This document shows, piece after piece, positions 51,854 to 59,981 of a stretch of 64,000 nt of DNA. Both the position numbers and the translations under genes were made by a program. The stretch spans positions 1 through 64,000 of IMG/VR virus record IMGVR_UViG_3300031566_005149. One strand, 5' to 3'. This DNA comes from a virus. The notes under the pieces were generated by a model that saw only the letters and a program-made list of their open reading frames with translations, was not told the origin of the DNA and made no database searches. Each line of letters begins with the position of its first letter. Position 1 is the stretch's first letter.

Positions 51854-54726
51854 TAGGCGTCTCCTTTAATCAAATCAACCCAACGATCTTTAACAAAAAA
51901 TTCTTGGGCTCTATCACGAGCCGCTCTACCCTTATCTCTTAATATATCTGGATTATCGGTTATCTCTTGAATGATTGGATATAAATCGTCGATCTTATTA
52001 ATAAGCCAACCTGTCTTTGGAGTTATTCGATCATTTGGACCACCTGTTCTGGAATCACATATAGATGCTAGACCACATGCATGTGCTTCTATTACAGTTC
52101 GAGGACCTTGATCAGTAAATCCAACTGGTGGAAGATACATAAATAGATTTCCCTGACTCATGTATATTGGGACAGGTGGTTGATTCTTTCCATGACGATG
52201 AATACGTACATCATCAATTGATAAGAAACTTGGAGCTGGCATGAAAAAGAATTCAGTCTTATCATTAATACCCCAAATAGTAGCAATCATTGTTTCTATA
52301 TCTTTTCGATGTTTTGCATCACCTTGAGAATTCAAACACGTAATTCTAAGATTATCACCATAGTTCGGTTTAACCTTAAAGAACTCAGTCAAATCAGTTG
52401 GTGGTGGTTGAACAAAACACTTATCCTTTGCATCTGGATAGATACGCAAAAACTCATTCATTAACATTGAGGATAGGAATCCGTATGCATCCCAACCCTT
52501 TGTCCATTCAGTTTTACCAGATGAACCAATTCGATAGTTCAACATAAGTGTTTTTCGTTTTGCTTTAAGTAAAGGCATAAATTCGGTATACATATCCTTG
52601 TTATAGTTGAATATTGTATCTGATGCATAGAACATCGCTAGATCACATTCACCTTCCCAAGTACCCCACTTCTTCACAAGAACTTCACCGATACGATCTA
52701 CACTGCTTTGATACTCTCCGCAAATCACACCACTTGGATATAGTTCGATATTATAACCTCTGTTCTTCATCATGTTCATTATTTCACAGGTACTTCTTTC
52801 CGATCCACCCCAACCGCGCGTAGTTGTCAGCATTCTAAAGGTTGGTTTATTTGGATCGGCAACTGGTTTGGGGTTCAGCTTTTCATCCAATTCTTTACGA
52901 ACCCATAAATGACATCTGTGACCACCTTTTCCTGGGCCTTCGAATCCAGCTTCCAGATATTTGGCTTGCCATTTTCGCTCAGGTGCTCTTCCAGCATCAT
53001 GAACAATAACAACATCAGCTAATTCAGCTGCTGCCTTGATTGACCACTCACGATTCTCTCCACCAGAAGGACCATCAACGAAAGCAAAATCAAAACGCTT
53101 TGGTAGAACTGATGGTGGTACAAATTCCTTCGTTGGGTCCCAACTGTAGAATGTATGTTTCTTCTCGTCGGCTAAGTCCTTGACTTTCTTGATCCATCCT
53201 GGCTGTGTTTCAAAGGTATGAACTTCTTCAACAACTGACCCCATAAGAAGCGTTGAAAGTCCAGCACCAAACTCAAGAATGGTTTTGACTTTATATTTTT
53301 CGAGCAACGCTTTAATATGAATCCAATCTTTATCTGTTATAGATGCACCATCCCATTGATAACCATATTTCTTTAGAAGGTCTTCATCAACTGGTTTCAC
53401 TGTTGGAGCAACAAAAATCCTCTTCTCTTTCGTAACGTTCTTAAAGTATGTATTAGGAACTTTCTTTCCCATCTGTAAACGACCACCTTTATAGTATGAC
53501 ATCACACCTTCAACAATAGTTTCAGGTTCTATAATATCAACACACATTGGAACTTGTTGACCAATCGCATTTGTTTTATCAGAGTGATTCGTACAACCCT
53601 TCATACTTGTCTTCCAACATGCTTTATGAGCAGAACAGGGCAAACAACCATTTGTATGAATATATTGGTGTCCGTAATATTGAGTGAACCAAGCTGGCTC
53701 CCGTGCTCCAGCCAAAACCAAGCAAGGGTTCCCAAATGCGGCACTCAAATGCATATGCATAGAAACCAAACCAATACTTCCCTGAGAATGTAAAAATATA
53801 TTGAATAGATCACGAAGGCCAGTATTTCGATCTTCAGTCTTGCCAACATAATTTATAACACCATCGAGAACTGGATAAGGATGTCCTTTAACTCCAACCT
53901 GAACAACCTTGATTCCTTGTTTCTGCATACCATCAATAACTTCTTGCCAACGGTGATATTGTTTTGCTGGCCATCCAGGTTCTCCACCATAAATGAAAAC
54001 CCAATAAGGTCCATCAATAAGAGGCTTTCTATTATACTCATCTTGCGTCATCCAAATATCTGGTGTTATCGGCCCCTGTGGGAATGTGACACCAAGTTTA
54101 TTTTGAACATCCATGCGATACCCATTGGCAAAGTGATGATCCCAATAGTTTGATTTATTCGTGGCATATCCAGGACCTATTTTAAGAATATGTTCTGGAT
54201 CAATAAATTGATGATCGATATTTGGGTTATTATCCCATAGATGTCGAGCTGTCGAAATAACACCCACACGCACGTAGGGATATGCCGCTTTAAAATCTCT
54301 AACCATTGCTGTGAAACACAAAATATCTCCAATGGCCTGACGATTATGAAAGACAACTTCTTTCGGAGGTTCATTTCCAGCAACCATTGGTGCAATTGTT
54401 TCCGAGGAAAGCTTTGGCATTTCGACATGACTCGCTAAATCCTCAAGCATTTTAGTTTGTTGTTTTGGGTCATCCTCTAAGATATGATGAATCTTTCCAG
54501 AAGTTGTTATTAACGATGCTGTAAAGGATTCAAGTTTTTCATTTTTTAAATCATCGGGTAGAGTCGTGGCTTCTATCTGAAATGCTTGAGCCACGGTTGG
54601 TCGGGGTGCTTGCACGATCTCTTTTTTGAAGTGAGATCGATTGTCTATCAGTTGTATTGGTTTGTCGACTTTTGGTGGGGTTGGTCCATTGAAAACATCT
54701 TTAAGTTCGTTCTTTTTCTTTACCAT
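51853..54726 (-). CDS. Trimodular GT9 - methyltransferase-like - GT4 fusion
   Basis: The protein has 957 residues from the ATG at 54726 (AAAGGA 8 nt upstream). N-terminal 100 residues: Pro-rich, disordered. About 120-420: GT9 (heptosyltransferase-like) with RQAIGDILCFTAMVRDFK, WVFIYGGEPGWPAKQ, IGLVSMHMHLSAAFGNPCLVL. About 455-630: class I SAM-type fold (TILEFGAGLSTLLMG, RFDFAFVDGP, DVVIVHDAG). About 640-957: GT4, with RGWGGSERSTCEI, LRITCLNSQGD, and GPRTVIEAHACGLASICDSRTGG. It has three catalytic units in one chain, consistent with stepwise glycan building. Confidence 0.85.
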   Translation of the reverse strand: MVKKKNELKDVFNGPTPPKVDKPIQLIDNRSHFKKEIVQAPRPTVAQAFQIEATTLPDDLKNEKLESFTASLITTSGKIHHILEDDPKQQTKMLEDLASHVEMPKLSSETIAPMVAGNEPPKEVVFHNRQAIGDILCFTAMVRDFKAAYPYVRVGVISTARHLWDNNPNIDHQFIDPEHILKIGPGYATNKSNYWDHHFANGYRMDVQNKLGVTFPQGPITPDIWMTQDEYNRKPLIDGPYWVFIYGGEPGWPAKQYHRWQEVIDGMQKQGIKVVQVGVKGHPYPVLDGVINYVGKTEDRNTGLRDLFNIFLHSQGSIGLVSMHMHLSAAFGNPCLVLAGAREPAWFTQYYGHQYIHTNGCLPCSAHKACWKTSMKGCTNHSDKTNAIGQQVPMCVDIIEPETIVEGVMSYYKGGRLQMGKKVPNTYFKNVTKEKRIFVAPTVKPVDEDLLKKYGYQWDGASITDKDWIHIKALLEKYKVKTILEFGAGLSTLLMGSVVEEVHTFETQPGWIKKVKDLADEKKHTFYSWDPTKEFVPPSVLPKRFDFAFVDGPSGGENREWSIKAAAELADVVIVHDAGRAPERKWQAKYLEAGFEGPGKGGHRCHLWVRKELDEKLNPKPVADPNKPTFRMLTTTRGWGGSERSTCEIMNMMKNRGYNIELYPSGVICGEYQSSVDRIGEVLVKKWGTWEGECDLAMFYASDTIFNYNKDMYTEFMPLLKAKRKTLMLNYRIGSSGKTEWTKGWDAYGFLSSMLMNEFLRIYPDAKDKCFVQPPPTDLTEFFKVKPNYGDNLRITCLNSQGDAKHRKDIETMIATIWGINDKTEFFFMPAPSFLSIDDVRIHRHGKNQPPVPIYMSQGNLFMYLPPVGFTDQGPRTVIEAHACGLASICDSRTGGPNDRITPKTGWLINKIDDLYPIIQEITDNPDILRDKGRAARDRAQEFFVKDRWVDLIKGDA

Positions 54727-54753
54727 CAATTCGTTCCTTTCACGTATTATAAT

Positions 54754-54768
54754 ATTTGATTTTTGTTC
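54754..54768 (-). promoter_or_regulatory. Class B promoter-like motif (trimodular enzyme)
   Basis: On the minus strand GAACAAAAATCAAAT, preceded by GA. A second GAGAACA is 19 nt further upstream (about 54783-54789), an arrangement like that at 32223. Confidence 0.65.
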
Positions 54769-54792
54769 TCTTTTTTCAGAAGTGTTCTCGGT

Positions 54793-55293
54793 TTAAAACT
54801 CTGGATCACACGTTCTTATAAGGTTGAAACTCTTTGGAATACTTTTTACATATTCCTTTAAATTCTTAATCATAATCCTATCACTGTCTATAATTGTCTT
54901 GAACTGGTGTCTGATTTCATCCTCTGTTACATCCCCCACAGTTACGCTCATAGGTATGCCAAAACTAAAGGTCCAATTAGTTGTGTGATTAATTGCAGTG
55001 TTTATCCATTTAACTTTAAACACATTTCCAGATACATCTATAATATCATTACAAAATTCATGGTAATCATTTTTGATTGTTGATAACATTGTACTATGAA
55101 CTGTTTTGATTTTATCATGCGATTCCAATGGGATAAAATCTAACCAACACCTATTAATTAATTCCTTGTGAGTTTTAAAACCCAATTTTGTATACAGGGA
55201 TATATTAACGAAACGTATTGTCATTGCAAAATCTAATACGATAACATATGCATTAGTAAAGTTTAAAATTTCAAAAATTTCTTCAGCTTTCAT
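54793..55293 (-). CDS. PAS-domain protein
   Basis: The protein has 166 residues. Residues 7-125 follow the PAS fold: AYVIVLDFAMTIRFVNISLYTKLGFKT, LINRCWLDFIPLE, HEFCNDIIDVSGNVFKVKW, with a C-terminal helix. No kinase, cyclase or HTH partner is attached. It could bind a small molecule or sense redox. The gene is 5 nt downstream of a TM/coiled-coil protein gene, possibly its partner. Confidence 0.75.
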   Translation of the reverse strand: MKAEEIFEILNFTNAYVIVLDFAMTIRFVNISLYTKLGFKTHKELINRCWLDFIPLESHDKIKTVHSTMLSTIKNDYHEFCNDIIDVSGNVFKVKWINTAINHTTNWTFSFGIPMSVTVGDVTEDEIRHQFKTIIDSDRIMIKNLKEYVKSIPKSFNLIRTCDPEF

Positions 55294-55298
55294 TTTTC

Positions 55299-55685
55299 TT
55301 ACACCCCCAATTTTAATGCGATAGCTTCTAATAATGAGTATTTATCGATCAATTGATAAATAACCCAAAATAATGATATAACCATACTACCTATAGCAAC
55401 ATAAAGAAGATTAACACGATTTATTATTTTCCCACTTGATTTAATATTTTCTTTTTCATGACCCTCCAATTTATCTCTGATCTTCTCAATGATAACTTCA
55501 ACAACAATAATCTTATCTTTAATGTTAACTTCCATTAGAACACTGTCGTCCTTACACTGCCGTAAGATATCTAATATAACAGATAGTTGCTGAGATATAA
55601 GAGTGTTCATCTCAACGCTATTTTTATAACTCTCCAACAGAAGAAATAAATCTTCTTTGTGCAGGCTTTCCTTTTCTTCAGTCAT
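55299..55685 (-). CDS. Coiled-coil protein with C-terminal membrane anchor
   Basis: The protein has 128 residues. Acidic helical N-terminus (about 1-75), basic IKDKIIVVEVIIEKIRDKLEG, then LLYVAIGSMVISLFWVIYQLI as a single membrane helix near the C-terminus. A spanin/holin-like or signalling role is possible; none can be assigned. Its class B motif is 56 nt upstream of the start. Confidence 0.7.
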   Translation of the reverse strand: MTEEKESLHKEDLFLLLESYKNSVEMNTLISQQLSVILDILRQCKDDSVLMEVNIKDKIIVVEVIIEKIRDKLEGHEKENIKSSGKIINRVNLLYVAIGSMVISLFWVIYQLIDKYSLLEAIALKLGV

Positions 55686-55713
55686 ATTGTAACCTCAACT
55701 TTTAATTTTTTAT

Positions 55714-55733
55714 CTATATATATTAATAAATGA
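55714..55733 (+). promoter_or_regulatory. Class A promoter-like motif
   Basis: CTATATATATTAATAAATGA (one base different from the other three copies). It starts the plus-strand small-gene cluster 55.8-62.7 kb. The class B motif on the other strand is 8 nt away. Confidence 0.75.
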
Positions 55734-55741
55734 TAAGAAGC

Positions 55742-55756
55742 GTTTAATGTTTGTTC
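55742..55756 (-). promoter_or_regulatory. Class B promoter-like motif (PAS unit)
   Basis: On the minus strand GAACAAACATTAAAC, 56 nt upstream of the coiled-coil gene. Minus-strand transcripts from it would cross the class A motif, suggesting mutual interference. Confidence 0.55.
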
Positions 55757-55784
55757 TCAGTTTCTAATAAAAAGGGAGGTATAA

Positions 55785-55967
55785 ATGTTTAAATTCTACA
55801 ACAAAATAGGTAATCAATGGATCGAAATATCAGAGCTCGAGCTCCATGCAAAATTGTACAATTATGTAACGCAAACAACTCCCATTATCCGAAGACTTCT
55901 CAAAGAGAAAGAGGTCACGATGGGAACCGAAACATTCAAAATTATAGTGAGGAGGGAAGCCATTTGA
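55785..55967 (+). CDS. Hypothetical small protein
   Basis: The protein has 60 residues. ATG after AAGGGAGG; first gene of the plus-strand cluster. Sequence MFKFYNKIGNQWIEISELEL, then helix and KIIVRREAI. The TGA overlaps the TTG start of the next gene (TTGA). Unknown function. Confidence 0.7.
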   Translation: MFKFYNKIGNQWIEISELELHAKLYNYVTQTTPIIRRLLKEKEVTMGTETFKIIVRREAI

Positions 55968-56539
55968 TTAGATACATTGTGTACAGTAAGCTGCAACAGA
56001 AGATATCTTCCTTCTGTTGCAGCAGGGTGATATTTTCTGGACTCCAAATAAAGGTAAAGCATCCAACATTATTTTTTGATAGCGATTTTCTCTCTGAACT
56101 CAAACGATATAACAGAAGTACAGATGAAAATGCTAAAACGTCTATCATTCGGGGAGTCTGTGGTAAATGTGATGGCTATGGAATCTTTGATTGGGTTACA
56201 AGAATAACAACCGATGATGGAGCCACAGAAAAGGCAATATCTCATGTTGATACCACTAGGCCCGTGGTCGTAAAGAATGAAAACCCAATTAAAACAGTTT
56301 ATATAAATGATCAAACTGATCGAATAAAATTTTATTACATTAGTGATTTTATGACAGATGATCTAACATATCGATGTGATCAATGTCTTGGTATTGGATT
56401 GGATGTAGATATTTCCAAAATTGTAGAATTACATACGGATCAAATATCAGATATTATATCAAAACCAAAACCAAAACCAAAACCGATAATTAGAACCAAA
56501 GGATATTTAAGAAAACTCTTGGATTACATATTTAATTGA
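55964..56539 (+). CDS. Cys-rich (DnaJ-type zinc) hypothetical protein
   Basis: The protein has 191 residues from TTG 55964, which has GGAGGG upstream and overlaps the previous TGA; a longer in-frame reading would run through the preceding gene and is unlikely. Two CxxCxGxG-like knuckles (CGKCDGYGIFDW and CDQCLGIGLDV) resemble the DnaJ zinc repeats. The end is KPKPKPKPI plus a basic helix. Function unknown; zinc-dependent RNA or protein binding is possible. Confidence 0.65.
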   Translation: MIRYIVYSKLQQKISSFCCSRVIFSGLQIKVKHPTLFFDSDFLSELKRYNRSTDENAKTSIIRGVCGKCDGYGIFDWVTRITTDDGATEKAISHVDTTRPVVVKNENPIKTVYINDQTDRIKFYYISDFMTDDLTYRCDQCLGIGLDVDISKIVELHTDQISDIISKPKPKPKPIIRTKGYLRKLLDYIFN

Positions 56540-56562
56540 TAGGCAAATGTAAAGGAGAAAAT

Positions 56563-57210
56563 ATGAAACTATATCAGAAATTCTTGTATACCGCTTTGTT
56601 AGTATTCTCTGTGTTATTTTACGCCGACTTTAAAGAAATGGAAACTCAATCATATGAATATACAATAGTCGAATTGAATTCGGATATTTCGATATTAAAC
56701 AACAGTCTCATCGTTCAAAAAAAAGAGAACAAAAAACTGCTTGAAAGGATTGAAGAAGTTAGTTTAGAGGATGAAGTTGAAACAGAAAACATGATCTATG
56801 ATTATATCACGGCAAATTATCGTAGAACACCACCAACTGTTGCCAGAGAGATTGCTGTTCGTATCATTGAGATATCCAAAGAGAAAAATGTAGCCGCGCC
56901 CCTGATCCTAGGAATCACCGAGGTTGAATCTAACTTCAATCCCTTTGCTGTAAGTAAAGCTGGAGCAAGGGGATTAATGCAAGTCATGCCAGAATGGATT
57001 GACAAACTCCCGACGATCCTGATAGATAAACATGATTTGCATGATATCACCACGGGACTAAAGGCTGGAACTGACGTATTTAACATTCACCTGAAAGAAC
57101 AGAAGGGGGATGTAAATAAGGCATTATACTATTATGTTAATAAGGATCATTCCTACGTTCTCAAGGTTTACACGGCAATGGGAAAATTCTTATCATTCAG
57201 AAGTAAATAG
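56563..57210 (+). CDS. Membrane-anchored lytic transglycosylase (SLT family)
   Basis: The protein has 215 residues from ATG 56563 (AAAGGAG). N-terminal membrane helix (FLYTALLVFSVLFYADF, 6-22), a coiled stretch to about 75, then the SLT domain: LILGITEVESNFNPFAVSKAGARGLMQVMP, with catalytic E122 (ES motif), GLKAGTDVFN, and YYVNKDHSYVLKVYTAMG. It cleaves glycan strands of peptidoglycan. Being in the early cluster rather than next to the holin, it may help DNA entry or remodel the wall, or it may act as an endolysin with a signal-anchor. Confidence 0.85.
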   Translation: MKLYQKFLYTALLVFSVLFYADFKEMETQSYEYTIVELNSDISILNNSLIVQKKENKKLLERIEEVSLEDEVETENMIYDYITANYRRTPPTVAREIAVRIIEISKEKNVAAPLILGITEVESNFNPFAVSKAGARGLMQVMPEWIDKLPTILIDKHDLHDITTGLKAGTDVFNIHLKEQKGDVNKALYYYVNKDHSYVLKVYTAMGKFLSFRSK

Positions 57211-57217
57211 AGATTAA

Positions 57218-57264
57218 AAGTTTTCCTTCAAACTGGCTTAACTCGCTAATTTGAAGGAAAACTT
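57218..57264 (+). terminator. 15-bp perfect hairpin between genes
   Basis: AAGTTTTCCTTCAAA and TTTGAAGGAAAACTT form a 15-bp perfect stem with a 17-nt loop. It is followed by TTGGAGGAAACG and the next ATG, not by a T-run, so it may be an RNA-stability or processing element that also exposes the following Shine-Dalgarno. Confidence 0.5.
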
Positions 57265-57275
57265 TGGAGGAAACG

Positions 57276-57413
57276 ATGGGAAAACCGAAACAAAAAATAA
57301 TTTATAATAAGAAAATATCAGAACAAAAGAGAGCACTTCGAATTCCCACGCCAAAGACGGGGGAGGATTTTAAAGATAAAAAAGCATACACTAGAAAGGA
57401 GAAGCACAAATAA
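57276..57413 (+). CDS. 45-aa basic protein
   Basis: ATG after TTGGAGG. Sequence begins MGKPKQKIIYNKKISEQKR and ends YTRKEKHK: basic, with KKAYTRKEKHK at the end recalling the C-terminal KGSYxRKxKH of ribosome-rescue factor ArfA, though the rest does not match. Possibly RNA-binding. The short length and shared style with other phage small basic proteins support a real gene. Confidence 0.6.
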   Translation: MGKPKQKIIYNKKISEQKRALRIPTPKTGEDFKDKKAYTRKEKHK

Positions 57414-57417
57414 GATT

Positions 57418-57969
57418 ATGGAACTTGAAAAAGCAAAAGCATTGTTATCATTATACCCAGATATATTCTCTTATTTTATAAAAAAATATAAACACCCAGA
57501 ATATCAATTCTCTGTTAGTAATGGTTGGTATCAATTGATATTCGATATATGTTATCATATAAAAGAAGTTCAATATAAATATTATAAAAATGAAATCGAA
57601 GTCACATGTCTCCAGATAAAAGAAAAGTTTGGAGGACTTTCTTTTTATTATACAATGTATGTGAGATCGGAAAGACTTGGAGATAAAATTTCTAAAAAAA
57701 TAAGTGGCTGGTTTCTGAAATTTATGTGCAAACATGGTTTCTCCACATTGTATTGGAAATCTCATAACTGGAGGTGTGATAATCTTTATCAAACGATACC
57801 TGAAAAGATTGAACTAATAATAAAGAAACGCGTTGGGCAGTCGTATAAAATTTGTGAGTTATGTGGAAGTGAAGGAGAAATATGTAACCCGAGTGGCCGC
57901 TGGACACTAACTTTATGTAAAAAACACTTTAACGAAGAAAAGGAGAGAAAAGAATGGAAAGCAACTTAA
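57418..57969 (+). CDS. Hypothetical protein with zinc knuckle
   Basis: The protein has 183 residues. SNGWYQLIFDICYHIKEV, VTCLQIKEKFGGLSFYY and a final CELCGSEGEICNPSGRWTLTLCKKH belong to a widespread uncharacterised phage/bacterial family, usually written GW...QVKEKFGGLRFY...C..CG. The C-terminal Cys4/His is likely a zinc site. Function unknown. Overlaps the next gene by 16 nt. Confidence 0.75.
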   Translation: MELEKAKALLSLYPDIFSYFIKKYKHPEYQFSVSNGWYQLIFDICYHIKEVQYKYYKNEIEVTCLQIKEKFGGLSFYYTMYVRSERLGDKISKKISGWFLKFMCKHGFSTLYWKSHNWRCDNLYQTIPEKIELIIKKRVGQSYKICELCGSEGEICNPSGRWTLTLCKKHFNEEKERKEWKAT

Positions 57970-58262
57970 AAGTAATCTACATGATTAGCGGAATGTTCAT
58001 TATAGGGGAAATTGCCCGAATCCCCAATCACCCAACTGGTGGAATGTCAATTAAAAGAGCCCTGGCACTTATGCCTACAAAAGATGGAATGCAGCTCATG
58101 GAAGCATTTCCATTTACTGATCTTGATGAGGAAATCACATTGGAGCATGGATCATACACCGCAATCACTAAAATCGATGACCACGGTGATCAGATACTAA
58201 AAAAATATGAAAACGGAATCAGACAAGTTCGAGAACAAAAGAGCGGGCTAATACTGCCATAA
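57954..58262 (+). CDS. Hypothetical small protein
   Basis: The protein has 102 residues. Starts within the previous gene (AAGGAG upstream). KVIYMISGMFIIGEI, then a region rich in Met/Pro (GGMSIKRALALMPTKDGM) and C-terminal acidic helix. Predicted alpha/beta soluble protein, no family. The tRNA gene starts 7 nt after its stop. Confidence 0.65.
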   Translation: MESNLKVIYMISGMFIIGEIARIPNHPTGGMSIKRALALMPTKDGMQLMEAFPFTDLDEEITLEHGSYTAITKIDDHGDQILKKYENGIRQVREQKSGLILP

Positions 58263-58269
58263 TGAAATA

Positions 58270-58353
58270 GCCACCGTCCCTCAGCGGTTGAGAGGACCGG
58301 ATTTGTAATCCGGTGGATAATATCCCACGTAGGTTCGAATCCTACCGGTGGCT
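58270..58353 (+). tRNA. tRNA with UGU anticodon (Thr) and long variable arm
   Basis: The 84-nt cloverleaf: acceptor GCCACCG/CGGTGGC, D-stem CCTC/GAGG, anticodon stem CCGGA/TCCGG with loop TTTGTAA (anticodon TGT, reading ACA), a 15-nt variable arm with a GGAT/ATCC stem, and T-arm GTAGG-TTCGAAT-CCTAC; discriminator T, no CCA. A long variable arm is normal in Ser/Leu/Tyr tRNAs, not Thr. The loop differs in one base from a Ser UGA loop. G1-C72, C2-G71 and the anticodon favour Thr identity. Confidence 0.9.
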
Positions 58354-58391
58354 CTATCCTTAATTAAATCAATAAGTTAGGAGAAACAACA

Positions 58392-58940
58392 ATGACGTTC
58401 TGGTTTACCTCAGATCAACACTACGGTCATACAAAAATAATTCAATATTGTGATCGACCATTTTCGTCTGCCGAAGAAATGGACGAGATGATTATTGAAA
58501 AACATAATAAAGTTGTGAAAGATGATGATATAGTTATCAACGCTGGTGATTTTACATTAAGAAAAGGTATAAAAAGCGTGTATATAAAATATATTGATAG
58601 ATTGAATGGGAGACAGATATTCTTAAAAGGTAGCCATGACTATTGGCTAAAAGGAAAAGACAACGTTCAGATATTGGAAAAAAATCTATCAATTCATGGA
58701 AAAAAATATTATGTTGTAGTATGCCACTATAATATGAGGACGTGGGCTAGATCACATTATAATAGCTGGCAACTTCATGGTCATTCTCATGGAAAGTTAA
58801 AGCCTGTTGGAAAACAACATGATATCGGAGTAGATAACAATAACTTCTATCCTGTAGCAGATTATGAAATAGAAAGAATAATGCAATCCAGAGAAGATAA
58901 TTTTAATTTGGTGCTGCGCCCCCCCTTGGTGTGGTGGTAA
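58392..58940 (+). CDS. Calcineurin-like metallophosphoesterase
   Basis: The protein has 182 residues. Motifs in order: FTSDQHYGHTKII, VINAGDFTLRKG, LKGSHDYW, VVCHYNMRTW, and LHGHSHGKL, providing the usual two-metal ligands. It is the second metallophosphatase in this window, without the HTH of the one at 30953. The C-terminal end passes through a C7 run in the DNA, where a frameshift could occur. Substrate unknown. Confidence 0.85.
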   Translation: MTFWFTSDQHYGHTKIIQYCDRPFSSAEEMDEMIIEKHNKVVKDDDIVINAGDFTLRKGIKSVYIKYIDRLNGRQIFLKGSHDYWLKGKDNVQILEKNLSIHGKKYYVVVCHYNMRTWARSHYNSWQLHGHSHGKLKPVGKQHDIGVDNNNFYPVADYEIERIMQSREDNFNLVLRPPLVWW

Positions 58941-59013
58941 CGAAGCCCAATGATGGGACTACGTGCAGCATTCTTGAAGAAATGGGAGTTGTAAAACCCA
59001 GAGCGGAGACGAG

Positions 59014-59520
59014 ATGACGAGAAAAAAGAAGCAACCACAACCACAACCAAAACCAAAAACCATAACCATAGTTGAATATGCGCTTCGACATAAAGAGAGT
59101 GGAAAGCTTTTAACATATAATGTTTCATCCAATGGTGATGCTGAATTTTGTGGAGACACAACTGTGGAATTAGATCATTATCAAGATGACCCAATTTGGT
59201 ATATTGATAAAGCATATAATGCTGAGTACGTTAGACAGTACTCAACAGAATGGTATAATTCTGGTATGAGCTGTCCAAAACACTCATACGATTCAAAAGA
59301 ATTGGAAGTGGTAAAAGTAACCAAAATTATTTCAGCTGAACGAGTGGATATAAGAATTCCTACTGTAATGGAATTCTTCGCAATTCAATATGCAAAAGAA
59401 GAGCCAGCTTATAATGCTTACTTACAAAACTTATATAAAACTCAAGAGATGAAGTATAGCTTTCATGAACTTTCATATCTAATTTCTAAGGGAGAATGGA
59501 AACCAGAGGAGGGTGGATAA
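59014..59520 (+). CDS. Hypothetical protein
   Basis: The protein has 168 residues. N-terminus KKKQPQPQPKPKTITIVEYA with a QP/KP-repeat, followed by an alpha/beta body containing single Cys residues and IPTVMEFFAIQYAKEE. Unknown family. A moderate SD (CGGAG) lies before the ATG, and a 73-nt spacer without a gene lies upstream. The stop overlaps the next start (TAATG). Confidence 0.65.
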   Translation: MTRKKKQPQPQPKPKTITIVEYALRHKESGKLLTYNVSSNGDAEFCGDTTVELDHYQDDPIWYIDKAYNAEYVRQYSTEWYNSGMSCPKHSYDSKELEVVKVTKIISAERVDIRIPTVMEFFAIQYAKEEPAYNAYLQNLYKTQEMKYSFHELSYLISKGEWKPEEGG

Positions 59521-59981
59521 TGTTACCGACATTAAAAATACCAGAAGGATATAAATACTGTAATCAATGTAAAGTCGTATCACCATTTGTAGGTGTTGTT
59601 GGGTATAGGTGGGGGGGTTGGTGTCGGCAGCATCATGAAGATACTATGATGTGCGTGTTGTGCGGAATAGCCCAGGATAAAGAGGATATTTATTTATGTC
59701 CGACATGTGGTTGGGAGCATGTTCCAGATCGAGATCTTCTGCCAATGACTGTAATGGCGCAAGTTCATGATGAGGGATGTCCAGGATATGAAACACCGGA
59801 GGAAAATGTGTGGTTCCACCGCAACTGTGACTGTCCAGAAGTTCTTATTTATCCACTTGGTGATTGTAGGATAATAAATTATAGTGAACGTAAAGAATGG
59901 GAGTATACTGTGATATGCCCCATATGCTTTACTCGATTTCAAGTAGATGACACAATTAGGAGATATGATGGAAATAATTGA
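59520..59981 (+). CDS. Multi-zinc-ribbon protein
   Basis: The protein has 153 residues from ATG 59520 (GAGGAGGG upstream); a longer form with an upstream ATG is unlikely. Cys pairs: CNQC, CVLCG, CPTCG, CDC, CPIC, with intervening His and Cys giving two or three possible zinc ribbons. It may bind nucleic acid or protein. Overlaps the next gene. Confidence 0.65.
   Translation: MLPTLKIPEGYKYCNQCKVVSPFVGVVGYRWGGWCRQHHEDTMMCVLCGIAQDKEDIYLCPTCGWEHVPDRDLLPMTVMAQVHDEGCPGYETPEENVWFHRNCDCPEVLIYPLGDCRIINYSERKEWEYTVICPICFTRFQVDDTIRRYDGNN

Noticed and set aside
57318-57330. GAACAAAAGAG on the plus strand as a class B promoter
   Set aside because: It is within the 45-aa gene and lacks the TAAAT part.
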